From the NCBI GenBank assembly GCA_964017185.1, contig OZ024869.1, positions 66,434,315 through 66,498,314 of the forward strand: a stretch of DNA of 64,000 nucleotides, read 5' to 3'. Position numbers and translations under genes: made by a program. Numbering within the stretch: the first letter of the stretch is position 1; each line of letters begins with the position of its first letter. The notes below the pieces were generated by a model. That model had not been told where the DNA came from, did not search any database, and saw only the letters and a list, made by a program, of their open reading frames with translations. This document shows positions 1 to 12,501 of the stretch, piece by piece. This stretch comes from Rugalucina vietnamica (taxonomy: Eukaryota > Mollusca > Bivalvia > Lucinida > Lucinidae).

Positions 1-96
1 CATTTCATAAGACTATGTTCATAAGACTATGTGGACAGTAGTGGGCAGTCAGTTCATATACCAGTGCACTGTAGACCTAATTCTGCCACCTACATA

Positions 97-529
97 TGCA
101 CCAGTCAATTGTATCCCCGGTCCCCCTGGGGCCGAAGATAGCGGGGACACAGCGGGGCTTTAACCTCTGGTGAGTTCCGGTAGTGCCGGGGATGTGCCGG
201 GCTTTTAATATCCGACCAAAATACACGGTCACATTAATTCAAATTACATGTAGATATTAGTTGTATATTTAACATTTGATTATTTTATGGTCCTTATTAT
301 ATATCTGTACATTTAAACCCTCTCATATTTTTTTCATTAGAACAAATCGCAGCTGTTGTTCCACATTGTTGTCAGTCGTCTCCGGGGAGCCGGGTCTTTT
401 AGCAGAGTCTTTACTACAAATTTGACCCCGAGTGCCGGGCTTTTAGTGGGGCTTTAAAAATGAAAAATTAAACGCCCCGCTATTCCGCGGCCCCGGGGGG
501 GGGGGGCGTGGACACAAATGACTGGTGCA
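97..529. mobile_element. PIF/Harbinger-like MITE, copy 1
   Basis: A 433-bp element with inverted ends: TGCACCAGTCAATTGTA at the left and the reverse complement of TGCACCAGTCATTTGT at the right. It has GC-rich subterminal blocks (CCCCGGTCCCC and a run of G at about 494-506) and an AT-rich middle. The flanking trinucleotides are ATA and TTA, close to the 3-bp TWA duplication of PIF/Harbinger elements. A second copy with an exact TTA duplication lies at 41654-42101. No transposase is present, so it is non-autonomous. The superfamily assignment rests on duplication length only. Confidence 0.7.
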
Positions 530-541
530 TTACATGTTTTA

Positions 542-769
542 TTAACTCATTTAAGCCTGTCATCCTTTTTATGGGACATAGGCAAACAGAATAGCCCCAG
601 ATGTGACGCCGCAGAACGCGGCGTCCCATCTGGGGTTATTCTGTTTGCTAAGAGGATTTTCATCAAAAATTTATTTAAAAAATTGAAAATCACTCATGAT
701 GCCCCTAGAAATGAAAGTGGACACCCAAATGATAATAATGGGAAAATCCATTCGTCAAATATGGGTTAA
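542..769. mobile_element. TTAA-flanked hairpin MITE, copy 1
   Basis: A 228-bp interval begins and ends in TTAA (542-545 and 766-769). It contains an imperfect palindrome at about 580-650 (GCAAACAGAATAGCCCCAG on one arm, its complement on the other, around GACGCCGC/GCGGCGTC). The copy at 10404-10631 is in the opposite orientation and is also bounded by TTAA. TTAA duplications are known for piggyBac and Kolobok elements. The 83-codon open frame over it is not a gene. Confidence 0.65.
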
Positions 770-873
770 ATAAGTGTAAGTTAGCAGGTTCATATTTGGC
801 TTTCTGAGTGATAGAGATGCTGGCGTCTGAATTTTCAGATCCCAAAAGAATGATACTTTTGAGAGAATGTTCA

Positions 874-1150
874 CATTACGAAAACACGCCCATGCAATAT
901 ACAGAAATTATTTTGGTTGTAAAAATGAAAATTTTCAGTTAAAATTTTTGTTATTTTTCTTATTTTTGATCAAAACATAGATTGTGGGTACACGTTAGAA
1001 CCGCCTCGGCGAGGCGGTTCTAACGAGTACCCACACTCTAGGTTTTGGAGCAAAAATAAGATAAATAGCTATACCCCTGCATACCCTAGTCATGCTATAC
1101 AAAAGTGGGGTATAAGGGGGTATTTATTTCACGGACATGTTTTCCTGATG
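874..1150 (-). mobile_element. Family B hairpin MITE (full, reverse orientation)
   Basis: Ends read CATTACGAAAACACGCCC at the left and the complement of CATCAGGAAAACATGTCC at the right, forming imperfect terminal inverted repeats. The centre is a long palindrome with GTACACGTTAGAACCGCCTC opposite its complement at about 985-1040, extended by A/T-rich arms. The flank carries the family signature of a ...TATACCCC... block. Related copies occur at 6157, 20471, 27463, 48937 and 55871. No protein is encoded. Confidence 0.75.
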
Positions 1151-2195
1151 AGGAAAAAAATCATTCTGCTACAGCTCCCGTATAAAATGCAAATTACATT
1201 CTTTTTCTTAAAAGTAAAACATGATGACTAAACGAAAAATTATAATAACATATTATCAAGTTTCTTATGTAGTAAAATACCACTTTAATATTCTTAATAG
1301 ACTTCTGACAGACATATCGATGCCGGAGTGCATAAGCCAAATTATGCAAAACTCGACTTTTGGGACTATGGGGAACTTGCCAAAAATACCCAAACCACAT
1401 CAATGTCAAGTTTATAGAAACCAAAAAAAAAAATATTAATAATGTGAAAAAAATAAGCACATGAAGCGAAATTTATGTTTTGGTCGTTAAAAAAGTGAGA
1501 CTGCAATTCTAACAGCCGCCCATGAATTAGTGTCACTAAGTTCTGCACTATGTAGCTTATAGTTCATTCACGTAAATGCACGTAACAATGGCACAACAAC
1601 AGAAAATACGCGCTTGTTTTTCGCAGCCATTTACGGCCCAGTATGCGGCAGCCTAGCTAAAACAACAACCAGTGTGCCCGACTGTGTATTTGAAATTTAG
1701 TCAGAGGTTGGAGGCCCTTTTCCTAGCCAGACAAATATTGTAGTGCTGGTTAGAAACGTTCAGTCGATAATAGATGGAACGACGGATAATACGGAAATCC
1801 CATCATAGTTACATAATGAACATATTTTCAAATTGTCAAGAGGATGAATCATGAATGATCAAGCCATCATGCAGATCGCGACGTTTGATAATTTGCAAAG
1901 GTGTTGAAATAATGAACCGACTAATTGTTTAAACAGTATGTGAAACATCTTTTTCGGTGAAGAAAATAGACAGACTTTATGAATAGCATAACTACATAAT
2001 TTGATAAAGATCTGCGCATAGCCTTTGTTTTACAAATTGGAACTAACGATCTAAAAAGATAAAAATATTTTAACATTACTGATAAGATCATTTCAACTAA
2101 TTAGCAATTGTTATCTAATAAATGTTTTAGCCTTCACGCTCAAGTAACACTGAAATGTTCAGACAAGAAAAAGAAATTTTCTTGGAATCAGGGAT
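1151..2195. other. Non-coding, no feature recognised
   Basis: AT-rich sequence with no convincing exon, repeat or RNA gene. Open frames here are short and lack recognisable motifs. Confidence 0.5.
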
Positions 2196-2430
2196 GAGCC
2201 CCGACGCAAGAAAACCGGTCTTCATGGTTTACGACCAGGTCCAACACGAACCGGCTTACACAGTCACAGAAAAAAGCTAGAAGCTTGAAATTTCGATTTA
2301 AAGAAGGAAATGGATAGTGCTATCCGTGTAGCAAAAACAAAGGCGCTGATCGGCTATGCAGTTACTGCACAGCTGATCCGCGCCTTTGCTTTCGCATAGG
2401 CGCAAACCCGGATATCGCATAACGGGACTC
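2196..2430. mobile_element. Family A double-palindrome MITE (GAGCC...GGCTC)
   Basis: A diverged copy of the 235-bp element described in full at 28706-28940. It shows GAGCC at the left end, an AAAACCGGTCTTC block, and the central palindrome AGGCGCTGATC... / ...GATCCGCGCCT around 2341-2385. It ends in GGGACTC. Terminal and central palindromes are both still readable but mutated. Confidence 0.75.
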
Positions 2431-2511
2431 AAATTATATTCAGATTTTTTTTCAAAAACAATTTCAGTGTGATTCAGTCCAATGCTTGCCCAGCAAACGC
2501 TAATTTAAGCA

Positions 2512-2658
2512 AAACTCCGTGAAACGTATACCCCCTTAAACCCCAATTTTATATATAGCAAAACTGGGGTATGCAAAGTAATAAAATTTTTCCAGTGAAA
2601 ATTTTAATTTTTACAACCAAATAATTTCTGTATATTGCATGGGCATGTTTGCGTAATG
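2512..2658 (+). mobile_element. Family B MITE, internally deleted
   Basis: The left part (CCGTGAAACGTATACCCCC, then TTATATATAGCAAAACTGGG) and right part (TATATTGCATGGGCATG, GCGTAATG) match family B. The central hairpin around CGCCTCGNCGAGGCG is missing. This suggests an internal deletion that removed the palindrome. Confidence 0.7.
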
Positions 2659-3374
2659 AGTCAAAAAATGGTGCATTCGAAGTGATAAATTGTCAAATAC
2701 TACATTTCTTCTGCGTCTGATTCCATCATGTTTGGTGTTTATTAAATACGGACTAAGCTTTCAGATCGAGTGCCAATCAAAACGTTATATTTTGAAGTTT
2801 TACAATTATTTTTGGTGTTTTGTAGTGCATTTGCATGACATTTACATTTGCATTTATGAGATAACAGTACATTTCATGATCTGATTAAGTGCTGATGCCA
2901 CTCATGCTGCCAGTTTCGTAGTAGGCAGGCACGTCTCATGCAAATCCATATCAGTTTAATTAAAATTATGAGTTGCTGGGTGGTAAACGGAAACAGATCA
3001 TATTCACCAACCACTGCTGTAACCTGTTTACACTTAGTTTACACTTGCCAAAGGTCTGTGTCAATTATTTATGGAAAATTGCGTTGTATGTTGTGGTCTA
3101 TGTCTGGGTAAAACCACAGATTCTATCTCTAAGTCATAATACATGTACGATGCACGAGTTTAAACAGATAATTAACCACTTATCGCATTATTTCAAATGT
3201 CCGGAAGTTGCGTTTCCGCGGGAAGTGTGCCCGATAAATCGAAGCCCCCCATATCAATAACATCAATTTCGTGTCACGTGACCTTTCCAGACACATTCTC
3301 GACCTGTCATATTACTCCTGCCTATTGGTTCTGCCCACTGTTTGACAATGTCGTTGTTGTTCAATAGTGGTGGT
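2659..3374. other. Non-coding, no feature recognised
   Basis: No exon, repeat or RNA gene could be supported. A 95-codon open frame at 2973-3260 has no recognisable motif and no splice or family support. Confidence 0.45.
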
Positions 3375-3585
3375 GGACCCGACGATGTATTAGGTACAGA
3401 GTCAATTCGTGCTCAATGCGACTCGTGTCCAAGCCGATTCGTACCCAATTGTATCATTGATTTTCTTCAATTTTGAAATAGGACCCGACGATGTATTAGG
3501 TACAGAGTCAATTCGTGCTCAATGCGACTCGTGTCCAAGCCGATGCGTACCCAATTGTATCATTGATTTCTTCAATTTTGAAATT
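3375..3585. repeat. Tandem duplication, 106-bp unit, two copies
   Basis: The block starting GGACCCGACGATGTATTAGG at 3375 repeats from 3481 with very few differences (for example CGATTCG versus CGATGCG). Two overlapping open frames cross the repeat but read its two copies in different frames, so coding is unlikely. Confidence 0.9.
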
Positions 3586-3620
3586 CGATTTGTTTATCAG
3601 ATTATGTACATGTATCAAAT

Positions 3621-3855
3621 GGTCCGCGTCGTGGGAAAACGGGATTATTACCTATGCCAAAACAAAGACGCAGATCAGCTGTTTAGTTACTGCACAGCTG
3701 ATCAGCATTTTTGTTTCCGCTACTCGGATAGTGCAATCCCTCTTCTTGTTAAATCCGGAAACTCAAGCTTCTACCCCACTTCCATGACTGCACAGACCGG
3801 TTTGTGTCAGACCTGGTCGGAAACCCCGAAGATCGGGTTTCTTGCGTCGCGGCTC
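3621..3855. mobile_element. Family A MITE
   Basis: Matches the second half of the family closely: GTGGGAAAACGGG, then CAAAGACGCAGATCAGCTG, the centre GTTACTGCACAGCTGATCAG, CTCGGATAGT, and ACCGGTTTGTGTC, ending CGCGGCTC. The left terminal GAGCC is lost. Confidence 0.75.
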
Positions 3856-4053
3856 AAATGGTCAAGTATTTGACATTTTACCCACCTACAAATAGCTTGA
3901 GCAATTTTCTTCAAAGCATTAAAATTAACTTCGATATGTTTGACAACTGCCTTTTACCCGACAAAGGCCAATAAACTGAGATGATTGCTAAACGTTTGCA
4001 GGCACTAAAACGACAATAAAACGGCTATAAATGCAATGTGAAAGTGTATAGCT

Positions 4054-5121
4054 AAGGTCAAGGCACGTCTGGGCCTCTGATCACCTTGTACGGGTCGTAA
4101 TTAGGGTCGGAGTTTTCAAAGGGTAAAATGATGTGTCCATTTGGTGAATGTCATAACACGAATTTGAAAACCTAAACAAAGAGTTAGTTATATAAATTGT
4201 AAGTATAAATAAGATGAACCAACCATCACTCCATCACTAAGTATGGACAAAAACTGAAAGTTGTTTATAAATTCACCCAGGAAATCCCGGGTCCACATCA
4301 GTGGACACCCAGACCACCCCAGGATCCTCCCCGGTCCCAAATGGACCCCCTCCAAAGGGACCCCCGTGGTGCCCCCGGTCCCCAGGACCACCGGATCCCC
4401 AGGGACCCCCCCCCCCCGGTAAGGTCAAGGCACGTCTGGGCTGCTGATCACCTTGTACGGATTGTAATTGGGGTCAGAGATTTCAAAGTGTAAAATGATG
4501 TGTCCATTTGGTGAATGTCATAACACCAAATTTGAAAAACCATTCAGGTTTAGATAAACAAATATTTAGTCATATAAATTGTAAGTATAAGTAAGATGAA
4601 CCAACCATCACTGTGTATGGACAAAAGCTGAAAGTTGTTGATAAATTCGCCAAGCAAACCCCGGATCCACATGGACGCCCGGACCACACCAAGACCCTCC
4701 CCCAGTCCCAAGGGATTCCCTTCCCCTCGCGTCTGGGACCCCCTTACCGGGTCAGGACCCCTTCCCGGGACCAACCTTCCGGATCCAATGACGACCTTCC
4801 GGGTCCCATGGAGCCTCCCGGGTTCTGTGAGCCTCCCGGGTTCTAGGAGCCTCTCCCGGTACCAGGAGCCCCTCCCGGGTCCAAGTGAGCCTAGGAGCCT
4901 CTCCCGGTCCCATGACCCCCTCCCGGGCCCCTCCCGGGTCCCAGGACCCCTCCCGGCTCCCGGGAGCCACTCCAGGGTCCCAGGAGCCTCAACCGGTCCC
5001 AGGACCTCCTCCCGATCCCAACACCTCCTCCCGGTCCCACAACCCCTCCCGGTCCCAGGACCCCCATTTCCGGTCCCAGAACCCCCTCCCGGTCCCAAAA
5101 CCCCCTCCCGGTCCCTCGGCT
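4054..5121. repeat. Tandem duplication with CCCGGTCCC minisatellite
   Basis: A segment beginning AAGGTCAAGGCACGTCTGGG at 4054 recurs at 4421, a 367-bp period. Both copies run into GC-rich tails. The second tail (about 4655-5121) is a degenerate array of units like TCCCGGTCCCAGGA(CC/GCC), 12-30 bp apart. Open frames on both strands here (Pro/Ser/Gly or Gly/Arg repeats) are by-products of the minisatellite. C-rich strands of this kind could form G-quadruplex or i-motif structures. Confidence 0.85.
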
Positions 5122-6156
5122 TTATGCATGACATTGTGTCGTGCACAAGCCTTTCGTCACAACTACCCATCAATTGGTAGCGAATGCTAAGCTTCAGTTT
5201 TCACCTTTCTTGTTTGAAGCATTGCGAACTAAAATTCAATGGTTTATATACATGGTAAAGGTGGTGACACAATGGAACTAAGCCGCTGCTTTATCGAAGA
5301 TTGTATGATTTTGGCTCCAACTTATCTTCTAATTATAAGGGCTTCACTATTCTATTCATAAAACTAATAATTTGACACAGTTGTTCATTTAAAAATAAAA
5401 AAAAGCCCAAAAATGAGTATTCTCCCTTGCAAGAGCTTTAATAAAAAATATACTGTATATTATTCGGGACCCAATAGTCGAGTGGTTTCGTCACCAAACT
5501 CCATTTTTTTATTGCTTATATATTACTCAACTCAAGGAGGTGAGCTTTTAGCTACTGGAATGTGACATTTATTCTGAATCATAAGTATGACACGAGCTAC
5601 ATTTTTCCCCTTTATGATCTGAAATCCGAATTCAGACTTTAAACGGCGGAAATGAACACCTTTGGTAGATTTGGACCCCCTTCCAGAAATCCTGGATCCG
5701 CCTCAGCCTTCATTCTGGACAACACGTAACACACTTCTTCTTATAACCTGAGATGTTTACCCATATTCAATCTATTAACTGACGAATAAGTTGAAACAAA
5801 ACTATTCTGAATGACAATACAAAAAAAGTATCATAAATCAAACAAAGAAACAGTATATGGCGTTAGACAAATGGATCACACGTAAAATTGATTAAAAAGA
5901 AAAGGGGAAATTCATCAAAGGCTATGAGTTTAAGTAGTGTAAATTACAGGTGTTATTAAAGCAACGTAAAACACTATCACTTGACAATTTTAAGACAATT
6001 AAACACGCTAATTAATAAGAGGTCGAAAGAATGATATGCCCCGAAGAACAATACCGCTGATAGACATTAAGGTGTATAAATACGTTCGAATTTGTAAGGT
6101 CTTCACTTTGAGATGCATGCTGAAGTACGTCACGCTTCTAAAGTAGATGCATAAAT
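5122..6156. other. Non-coding, no feature recognised
   Basis: AT-rich, with poly-A-type stretches near 5395 and 5820. No exon or repeat family was recognised. Confidence 0.45.
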
Positions 6157-6398
6157 CATTACGAAAACTTGCCCATGCAATATACAGAGAATTTTTTCAG
6201 CATTAAAATTGAAAATTTCAGTGAAAAAAATGAAATGAAAATTTTAATATCTTTGCTCAAAACATTGATTGTGGGTACACGTTAGAACCGCCTCTCAGCG
6301 ACTACCCACAATCTATGTTTTGGATCAAAACTAAGAAAAATGGGTTTACATCTGTAAAACCCAGTGGGTATGTTTTTCATGGACATGTTTTCCTGATG
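6157..6398 (-). mobile_element. Family B hairpin MITE (reverse orientation)
   Basis: Begins CATTACGAAAACTTGCCC and ends GGACATGTTTTCCTGATG. The central palindrome is partly collapsed: TAGAACCGCCTCTCAGCGA is followed directly by CTACCCACAATCTATG, so one inner arm is shortened. Confidence 0.75.
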
Positions 6399-7299
6399 TT
6401 TCGATACATGTAAAACCATTTTCCATTTATTTCTTGCATAAGAAAGCTTTGTATCAGCTTCTACTAACTTGCCCAATATCTTATTTCCTTATTAAAATGT
6501 CGAGTCTATTATTCAATATGAAAAAATCCTAACGGTTGAAACAAAGAACTTTTGCAATGTAAAATTTTCATTCAGTCCGGCTATGTTCAAAAACCCTTTG
6601 ATCCAGAAAATTAGAAGCGTGTGAATTTTGATAAATTTTATACAAAGAAACCGAAAAACAAGGACCTGGTATGCGTTTTCTAAATTGTTCAACACACCGT
6701 TCTAACTGTTAATTTGCTTACAAGTTTCATTAACAAAAACAATTACAACATACCTCTCGCCTCAAAGCATTTGATTCTTAAATGTAACGAAAACAACAAT
6801 GGTTTCAGTCATTCAGATTTTACAAGTTGATAGCTTTCAAAAACGACTGCGTTATGTACCGTTTAATTTTGTGATAGAAAATTTTAACAATCGTCGCCTT
6901 TGCAGATGTTAAACCAACAAAAGCCGCAAAAATACATAATATCGTTGGTTAATTGTCCATAGTTTCAGCCGACATGTGAAAAATCTCAGTTATTTTAGAA
7001 AGACAATTGTTGAAAACATTATCGTAAAGAGTTAAAAATGTTTCTTTTGATATCGGATAAATGTAAGGTGTGACTGTTTTTGCTTTCTTTGAACCTTGGG
7101 TAAAGATCTGATAATGATAAACCCGGGCCCATATTATACCGCAGCAAAATGCCATTTTCTATCTAAAATACTTGAAATTGCATAGTGAGCAAAAGTGAAA
7201 TCAGTAGGAGGTTTTGGTTAAAAACAACATGAAACTCGAAATGTAGAAATTGTACACCATACATTGCGCTAGACAGATCTTGATGTTTGGTGGTTATAT
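6399..7299. other. Non-coding, no feature recognised
   Basis: No gene or repeat could be supported. Short open frames on the minus strand at 6282-7155 lack motifs. Confidence 0.45.
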
Positions 7300-7434
7300 T
7301 TGAATCACTTTTTGGATGTCATGACGTCCTAATTTTGGGTAAAAGTCCCATAAAATGGAGGCAACGTCCCGACATGACCAAAACTGTTGACTGGGATGCC
7401 AAACCACAACTCAAACAAACAAACAAACAAACAA
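7300..7434 (+). mobile_element. SINE 3' fragment with (CAAA)n tail
   Basis: Contains CCCGACATGACC and GTTGACTGGGATG, matching the body and 3' part of the tRNA-derived SINEs at 45209 and 63128. It ends in (CAAA)n, a typical SINE tail. The tRNA-like head is missing or too diverged to see. Confidence 0.55.
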
Positions 7435-8720
7435 AGATCTTGTAGGGCAAGGCATGCATTTATATCAAACGTATAGGCAAAGAATAGGAATCACGAACTA
7501 AAGGCAGATTTTGTACGATTTGTGTATCATCTGGGACCTTTTTAGACTAATTTCAAAATTAGACGAAATTCTGAAAATAACAGCCATTCCTGGGCGCCTA
7601 TGAAATCAAATTATATAATTTTAGTCTACCAATTATCATTTCATCCTAACCAATTTCGGTTCCTTTCATAAATAACAGAAATCTTTTCATGTTGCGTTAA
7701 TAGTCTTATAATGATAGATCATAGAAATGTGAAAATGATATTTCTGGTTTTTCTATTTATGCTATCATGGATATCACTTGATAATGATGTGCTAAAGACA
7801 CGTCGCCCGGTCAGGTCACACTGTTCTGACACCGTGAGTCAAGGTGATTATATCAATGGCGACATTATATTCGATCTCTGTTGTTCACAAATTATCACTA
7901 TACATACTGTAAAATGACTATGTGTTAGAACGATACAAGACTCATTGAAGAAGGATGCATATGCAGCAGTGTAGGTGTTCTGGAAGTTAGCTCTGAACCA
8001 TCGATTTTCTTCCACATCCTGTACGAATAACAATGACAATGAAATAAGTTTGGCCGATGATATTAGATGAAGAGAAGTAGTAAAAGTGGTGAAGAGAAGT
8101 AGTAGAAGAGATTAAGAGAATAGTAGAATGGAGGGGAAAAGCAGGCGGTGAACATGAACAACAATTAAAAACAGAGAAAATCAAAGAATAAGAAGACCAT
8201 CTGCGTGTAGACAAAAACTGAAAGCAACTCCCCCTGAAATTGGAGAGATTCTAAAAATTATTGAAAGAGAAAATTTAAATTTATAAACACTTAAGCCATC
8301 GCCTCAGACTTATATGAACAATTAGCTTGATGTGTACACGAGGAGAAATAGAATAATAAGCAAAGTATAAAATTTCTTCCCGGCATTACATGTATGCAAT
8401 AAAGTCATCTGCACTGTCGGAGTGCAAACATGCTTCGCAGATGATACAAACAATCATCGGCAACTGGACACCACAAAACATACGTAAAGTATCATATTTC
8501 TTTGGCACCGGGTTTGGCAGGTGTTACGTTCTAAAGTCGTGTACAACTGTGCCACCTTATACCATATTTACATTTTTGCATTATCTGCTAGTTTCCAACA
8601 TGCTCATGATCGATCGATGTTGAAAATTAGGTCACCAGAATCCTCGATCCTGCAGGTCGCCCTTTTTCACTGACAAGATAGTGATTATGGGGATTGCTTT
8701 ATAATATTGTCTTCTTAATT
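7435..8720. other. Non-coding, no feature recognised
   Basis: No exon, RNA gene or repeat was recognised. A purine-rich stretch lies at about 8070-8130. Confidence 0.4.
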
Positions 8721-8954
8721 GAGCCTGTGTGCGAGAAAACCAACAATTTGTGCTCCGACCATGTCTGACACAAAGCGGCCTGTACAGTCACAGAAGATGG
8801 TTAGAGACTTGAAATTTTGTATTTAAGTAGAAGAGGGCTACTATCCAGCTATACTATCCGTGTAGCGAAACCAAAGGCACCTATCAGCTTCCAAAGCTGA
8901 TCTGCGCCTTTGTTTTCGCCTATGCAGATTGTTGGTTTTCCCATGCGGCGGCTC
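8721..8954. mobile_element. Family A MITE
   Basis: GAGCC and GGCTC ends, AAAACCAACAATTTG and CAGATTGTTGGTTTTCCC inner-terminal arms, and a degraded centre (CAGCTTCCAAAGCTGATC). The flanks AATT and ATTA fit a mutated 4-bp target duplication. Confidence 0.8.
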
Positions 8955-10086
8955 ATTATAGTACGTTTACAACAACTTAAAGTATACTATATCTACTTGT
9001 GTGAAAAAATGGATCCTCGAATTTCACTGGGTCCAATTTCAAGAAATTGACACCAACTGTTGTCTGGTTTCTCTACTATCTCTATATCATTATTTCATCG
9101 CTTTAACTACAGTCTGAATCTATCCCGCGGAAGTTCTCTGCAAGCAAACGCTCTAATCCTTTGTCGTATCTATTGCTCTCCTCAAACTCTAAGTGTATTA
9201 TTGGATGCTCTTAATTTTGACGGAGATACTCCTGGTGTTGAAAAAAAGTACAAGTAGGCAATGGTCAGGAAAAGGCGCAATCAGAAAGAAATTCCCACTC
9301 CAAAAACCGAAGCGGGAAAAAACTAAATATTGACAACTAGACATTTGCACTAAGAAAACATGTCGTAAGCCGAGTGAGTAGCTATTTCCCAATAGGCGGC
9401 CACTCAGTTACCTAAACCTAACTAAAATATGAAAACGCACATAAGGTACAAACAGCACAAAAATTCAACACCAAGGCATAAAACAATAAGAACCATAACA
9501 TTTGAACATAAGATTTTTTTCTGAATATATACCACAACATTTGAACATAAACATTTTTTCTGAATATTTGCTGTCGTGCGTCACTTTCTGTTCTTGTTTA
9601 AACCAAACTCTTCTACTGCGACGCTCTTTCTGGGAATTTCTGAATTTTAGCGGGGCTTTCTGCCTAGACTAATGTTGTGGTATCAAGACCAGCTTCATCA
9701 ATGACTGTTACTTTGACACCTTCTAGTCATAATCCAGTGTTGTCAGTCACATTATGAGAGTCACTCGCCAGAGTTTGGACTGCATACGTCAGACTATGTG
9801 CAACATTGAAGGTTTCTAACTCATCCAAGACACTATCATCGGGGTTCTTCAGTATTAAATTTTTATTAGAGTTACCATTAGACGTGTTCTCTTTGGTTAC
9901 GTCTTTGGCTGTCTCTGAACACTACCCTGGTCTGTACAGTAACCGTATTAGGCCTATTGAGTAAGAGTTGTTGAAGTTTTACTCCTTCCTGGAAATGTCT
10001 CGGACTTTGGTCGTTCTTTCCGAGAGATGCTTCCACAAAAAGACTGGCGCATTTACGTCTAAGACCAGGGCTTATTTGTGATAAAT
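8955..10086. other. Non-coding; short direct repeat near 9500
   Basis: A phrase ACATTTGAACATAA followed by TTTTTTCTGAATAT occurs twice at about 9498-9570. The phrase CACTCAGTTACCTAAAC near 9403 recurs near 58512 and may be a small repeat. No exon was recognised. Confidence 0.4.
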
Positions 10087-10320
10087 GAGCCGTCTCATGG
10101 GAAAACCAACAATCTGCAAAAGCGAAAACAAAGGCGCAGATCAGCTTCGCGGTAACCGCGAAGCTGATCAGCGCCTTTGTTTTCGCTACTCGGATAGTAC
10201 AATTCCTCCTCTACTTAAATCCAAAATTTCAAGCTTCTAGCCTGCTTCTGTGACTGTACAGCCCGGTTTGTGTCAGTCCTGTTCGGAAACCACATTGTTG
10301 GTTTTTCCACGAGGCGGCTC
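10087..10320. mobile_element. Family A MITE, intact palindrome
   Basis: GAGCCGTCTCATGGGAAAAC at the left and CCACGAGGCGGCTC at the right. The centre GCTTCGCGGTAACCGCGAAGC is an exact palindrome within matching arms (GCAGATCA / TGATCAGC). Flanks are AAAT and AAGT. Confidence 0.85.
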
Positions 10321-10403
10321 AAGTGTACATATTTAATCAACATAGTATAAAACTAATTTTTCCTGGAATTTACTGGCGAAAATTCCATCAACATTTTCAT
10401 CTA

Positions 10404-10631
10404 TTAACCCTTATTTGACGAATGGATTCTCCCATCATTATCAATTGGGTGAGTCCACTTTAATGTTTAGGTGTGTTAGGAGTGAATTTTATTTTTTATC
10501 TCATTTTTGATGAAATTTCTCTGTGCAAATATAATAGCCCCAGATGGGACGCCGCGTTTTGCGGAGTCATATCTGGGGCTATGCTGTTTGCCTATGTCCC
10601 ACAAAAAGGACGCCAGGCTTAAATGAGTTAA
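10404..10631. mobile_element. TTAA-flanked hairpin MITE, copy 2
   Basis: Opposite orientation to the copy at 542-769. It is bounded by TTAA on both sides (10404-10407 and 10628-10631). It carries the same central palindrome (AATAGCCCCAGATGGGACGC ... TATCTGGGGCTATGC) and GTCCTTTTTGTGGGACATAG in the complementary sense. Confidence 0.7.
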
Positions 10632-12395
10632 AAATAGATTCGGCTCCAAATGTTTCGTTTCATTTAGCGAAATAGAAACATAACATGCGTTTTGCCACCG
10701 TACTTTAAATCAAGGCCTCGATTAGGACGCCACTGCCAAATGATAATTAAGAAACTGATAGCACTTTTTATGTCAAATTAATTCAATCTTATTTCTGGCA
10801 TCCATTTAGCGTTTATAGCCATTCATAAACGCGTGTTTTGATGTTTCTGATTTTTCTGATTGAGCCTCGTCTCGAGAGATATGAAGAGATAAGCAAAGAT
10901 GATAATACAAGTTTCAAAATCATGCCTTCAAACTTAAATAGGGTAAGCAAAATTTCTGCTTTATAAATATAACGCATCACATTATTTTCATCTCGGAAAT
11001 GTCCCCACATACATAAGTACAAACTTTTATTTCAGCGTGCGAAAAGGACTGGACAGGAATAGAATTGCAAGAGCAAATGCAACTTGCATACACAAAAACG
11101 GTGCACTTTTAATATCATGAATAAGAACAGTGCTTTAGCAGCTTTCATTATCAAACGCAAGCCAAAGAAACATTTAGCTACTTCATGGCAGATACTATAG
11201 TACCATCTACTGTGGATAGTTCGCGGTTATTTTCATGAAACAACTCCAAAGTCTAGTGACTCTATTTTATTCAAATAAATAATTGGGGGTAGTTAGGATT
11301 GGATAGCATTGATACAAATGGGTTTAGACCAATAGCACCGAAAATCAACAATATTATACTTCAACTGGTAGGGCTAATAGGGTAGTGGTTTCACACCTAT
11401 GCTGGGACAGAAATATAGGCGCCGTCTAAAGACAACAAAACAACAAACTTGGACAATATTGCCAAGTACATGTATAAGGACAACAAATAATCAACCCATT
11501 GAAAATATTGGTTTGTCAAAGAGGCGCAGATAGTTTCACCATGCGGTGATATCATATATATCATGATATATTTTTCACGTCCTCTCTAGAATCCTGAAAG
11601 TCTTCTACTAATCAGTAACAGGTGGACCTAATTCTGAGGCCATGACTTTAATGCGATACAGGTAAAATAAAAACTCATTTACTGCTAATTTACTGGCGAA
11701 AATTCCATCAACATTTTCACCTAGAAATATTGCTTTGGCTCCGAACGTACCACTACATATCAACACTTGGACGTTCTGTAATATTGCTCTATGATTCAAG
11801 GACGGAACTTGTAGTTTTCATCCTTAGAAAGATATTCGAAATTAAGAGTATTTTACAGCTGAGTTTTGATCTTTTATTCGCGCATCTGACAAGCGTGTTT
11901 TGCGCGTTAAATCGAGACCGCGTTGTATCGGGAATAATTACAGCCTCCAAGTGTCAAATACTTCTTTTCTACAGAACCTTATGCTGAATGTGCTCTTGAT
12001 TATTTATTCCCACTTTGTGGTCAATGACGCCCACGCTATGCTTATTGTGAATAGTTACGTAAAACTCGTGACAGAAATTTTATGCCTTTCTAATTTGAAA
12101 AATTAAAAAAAATCTCAGAGTTTAAATATGAATCTAAATTTGTTGTTCTATGGATTTTGCCGATTAGCACACTAAAGGGTATATTTAGAAAGCTTAGATA
12201 AACTGCGTAATATATAATATATTATGGTAAAAGAAAACAACCTTATAAAAAGCACTGAATATTAATTTAATCAAAATATTGTTTTAACGGTGACCAAATT
12301 TCATATCAAAATACGACCACAATAGTTGCGGTCGAAACAGTACATCCCCGTAACATGCTCTATAGTTTATAACCAATTCGTGTACTTTTTTTTTT

Positions 12396-12501
12396 AATTC
12401 AGTTTTACGTCCCTTTCAAGATTATTTCAGCTCATATGAGACGGGCCAATCAGTAGGTGGGCGAAAACGGGAGAACCCCGAAAAACCACCTGGCACACTC
12501 G
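12396..12501 (-). mobile_element. SINE fragment (tRNA-derived family, headless)
   Basis: Nearly identical to the first 100 bp of the element at 53321-53550: TTCAGTTTTACGTCCC, CAGCTCATATGAGAC, CCAATCAGTAGGTGGG. The tRNA-like head seen in the other copy is absent here. Confidence 0.65.

Noticed and set aside
3409..3873. 154-codon open frame
   Set aside because: It runs through a 106-bp tandem duplication and a family A MITE, so it is a by-product of repeats.
4550..5180. Long Gly/Arg-rich and Pro-rich open frames on both strands
   Set aside because: They result from a GC-rich minisatellite that is open in several frames at once; there is no start context, splice support or family.
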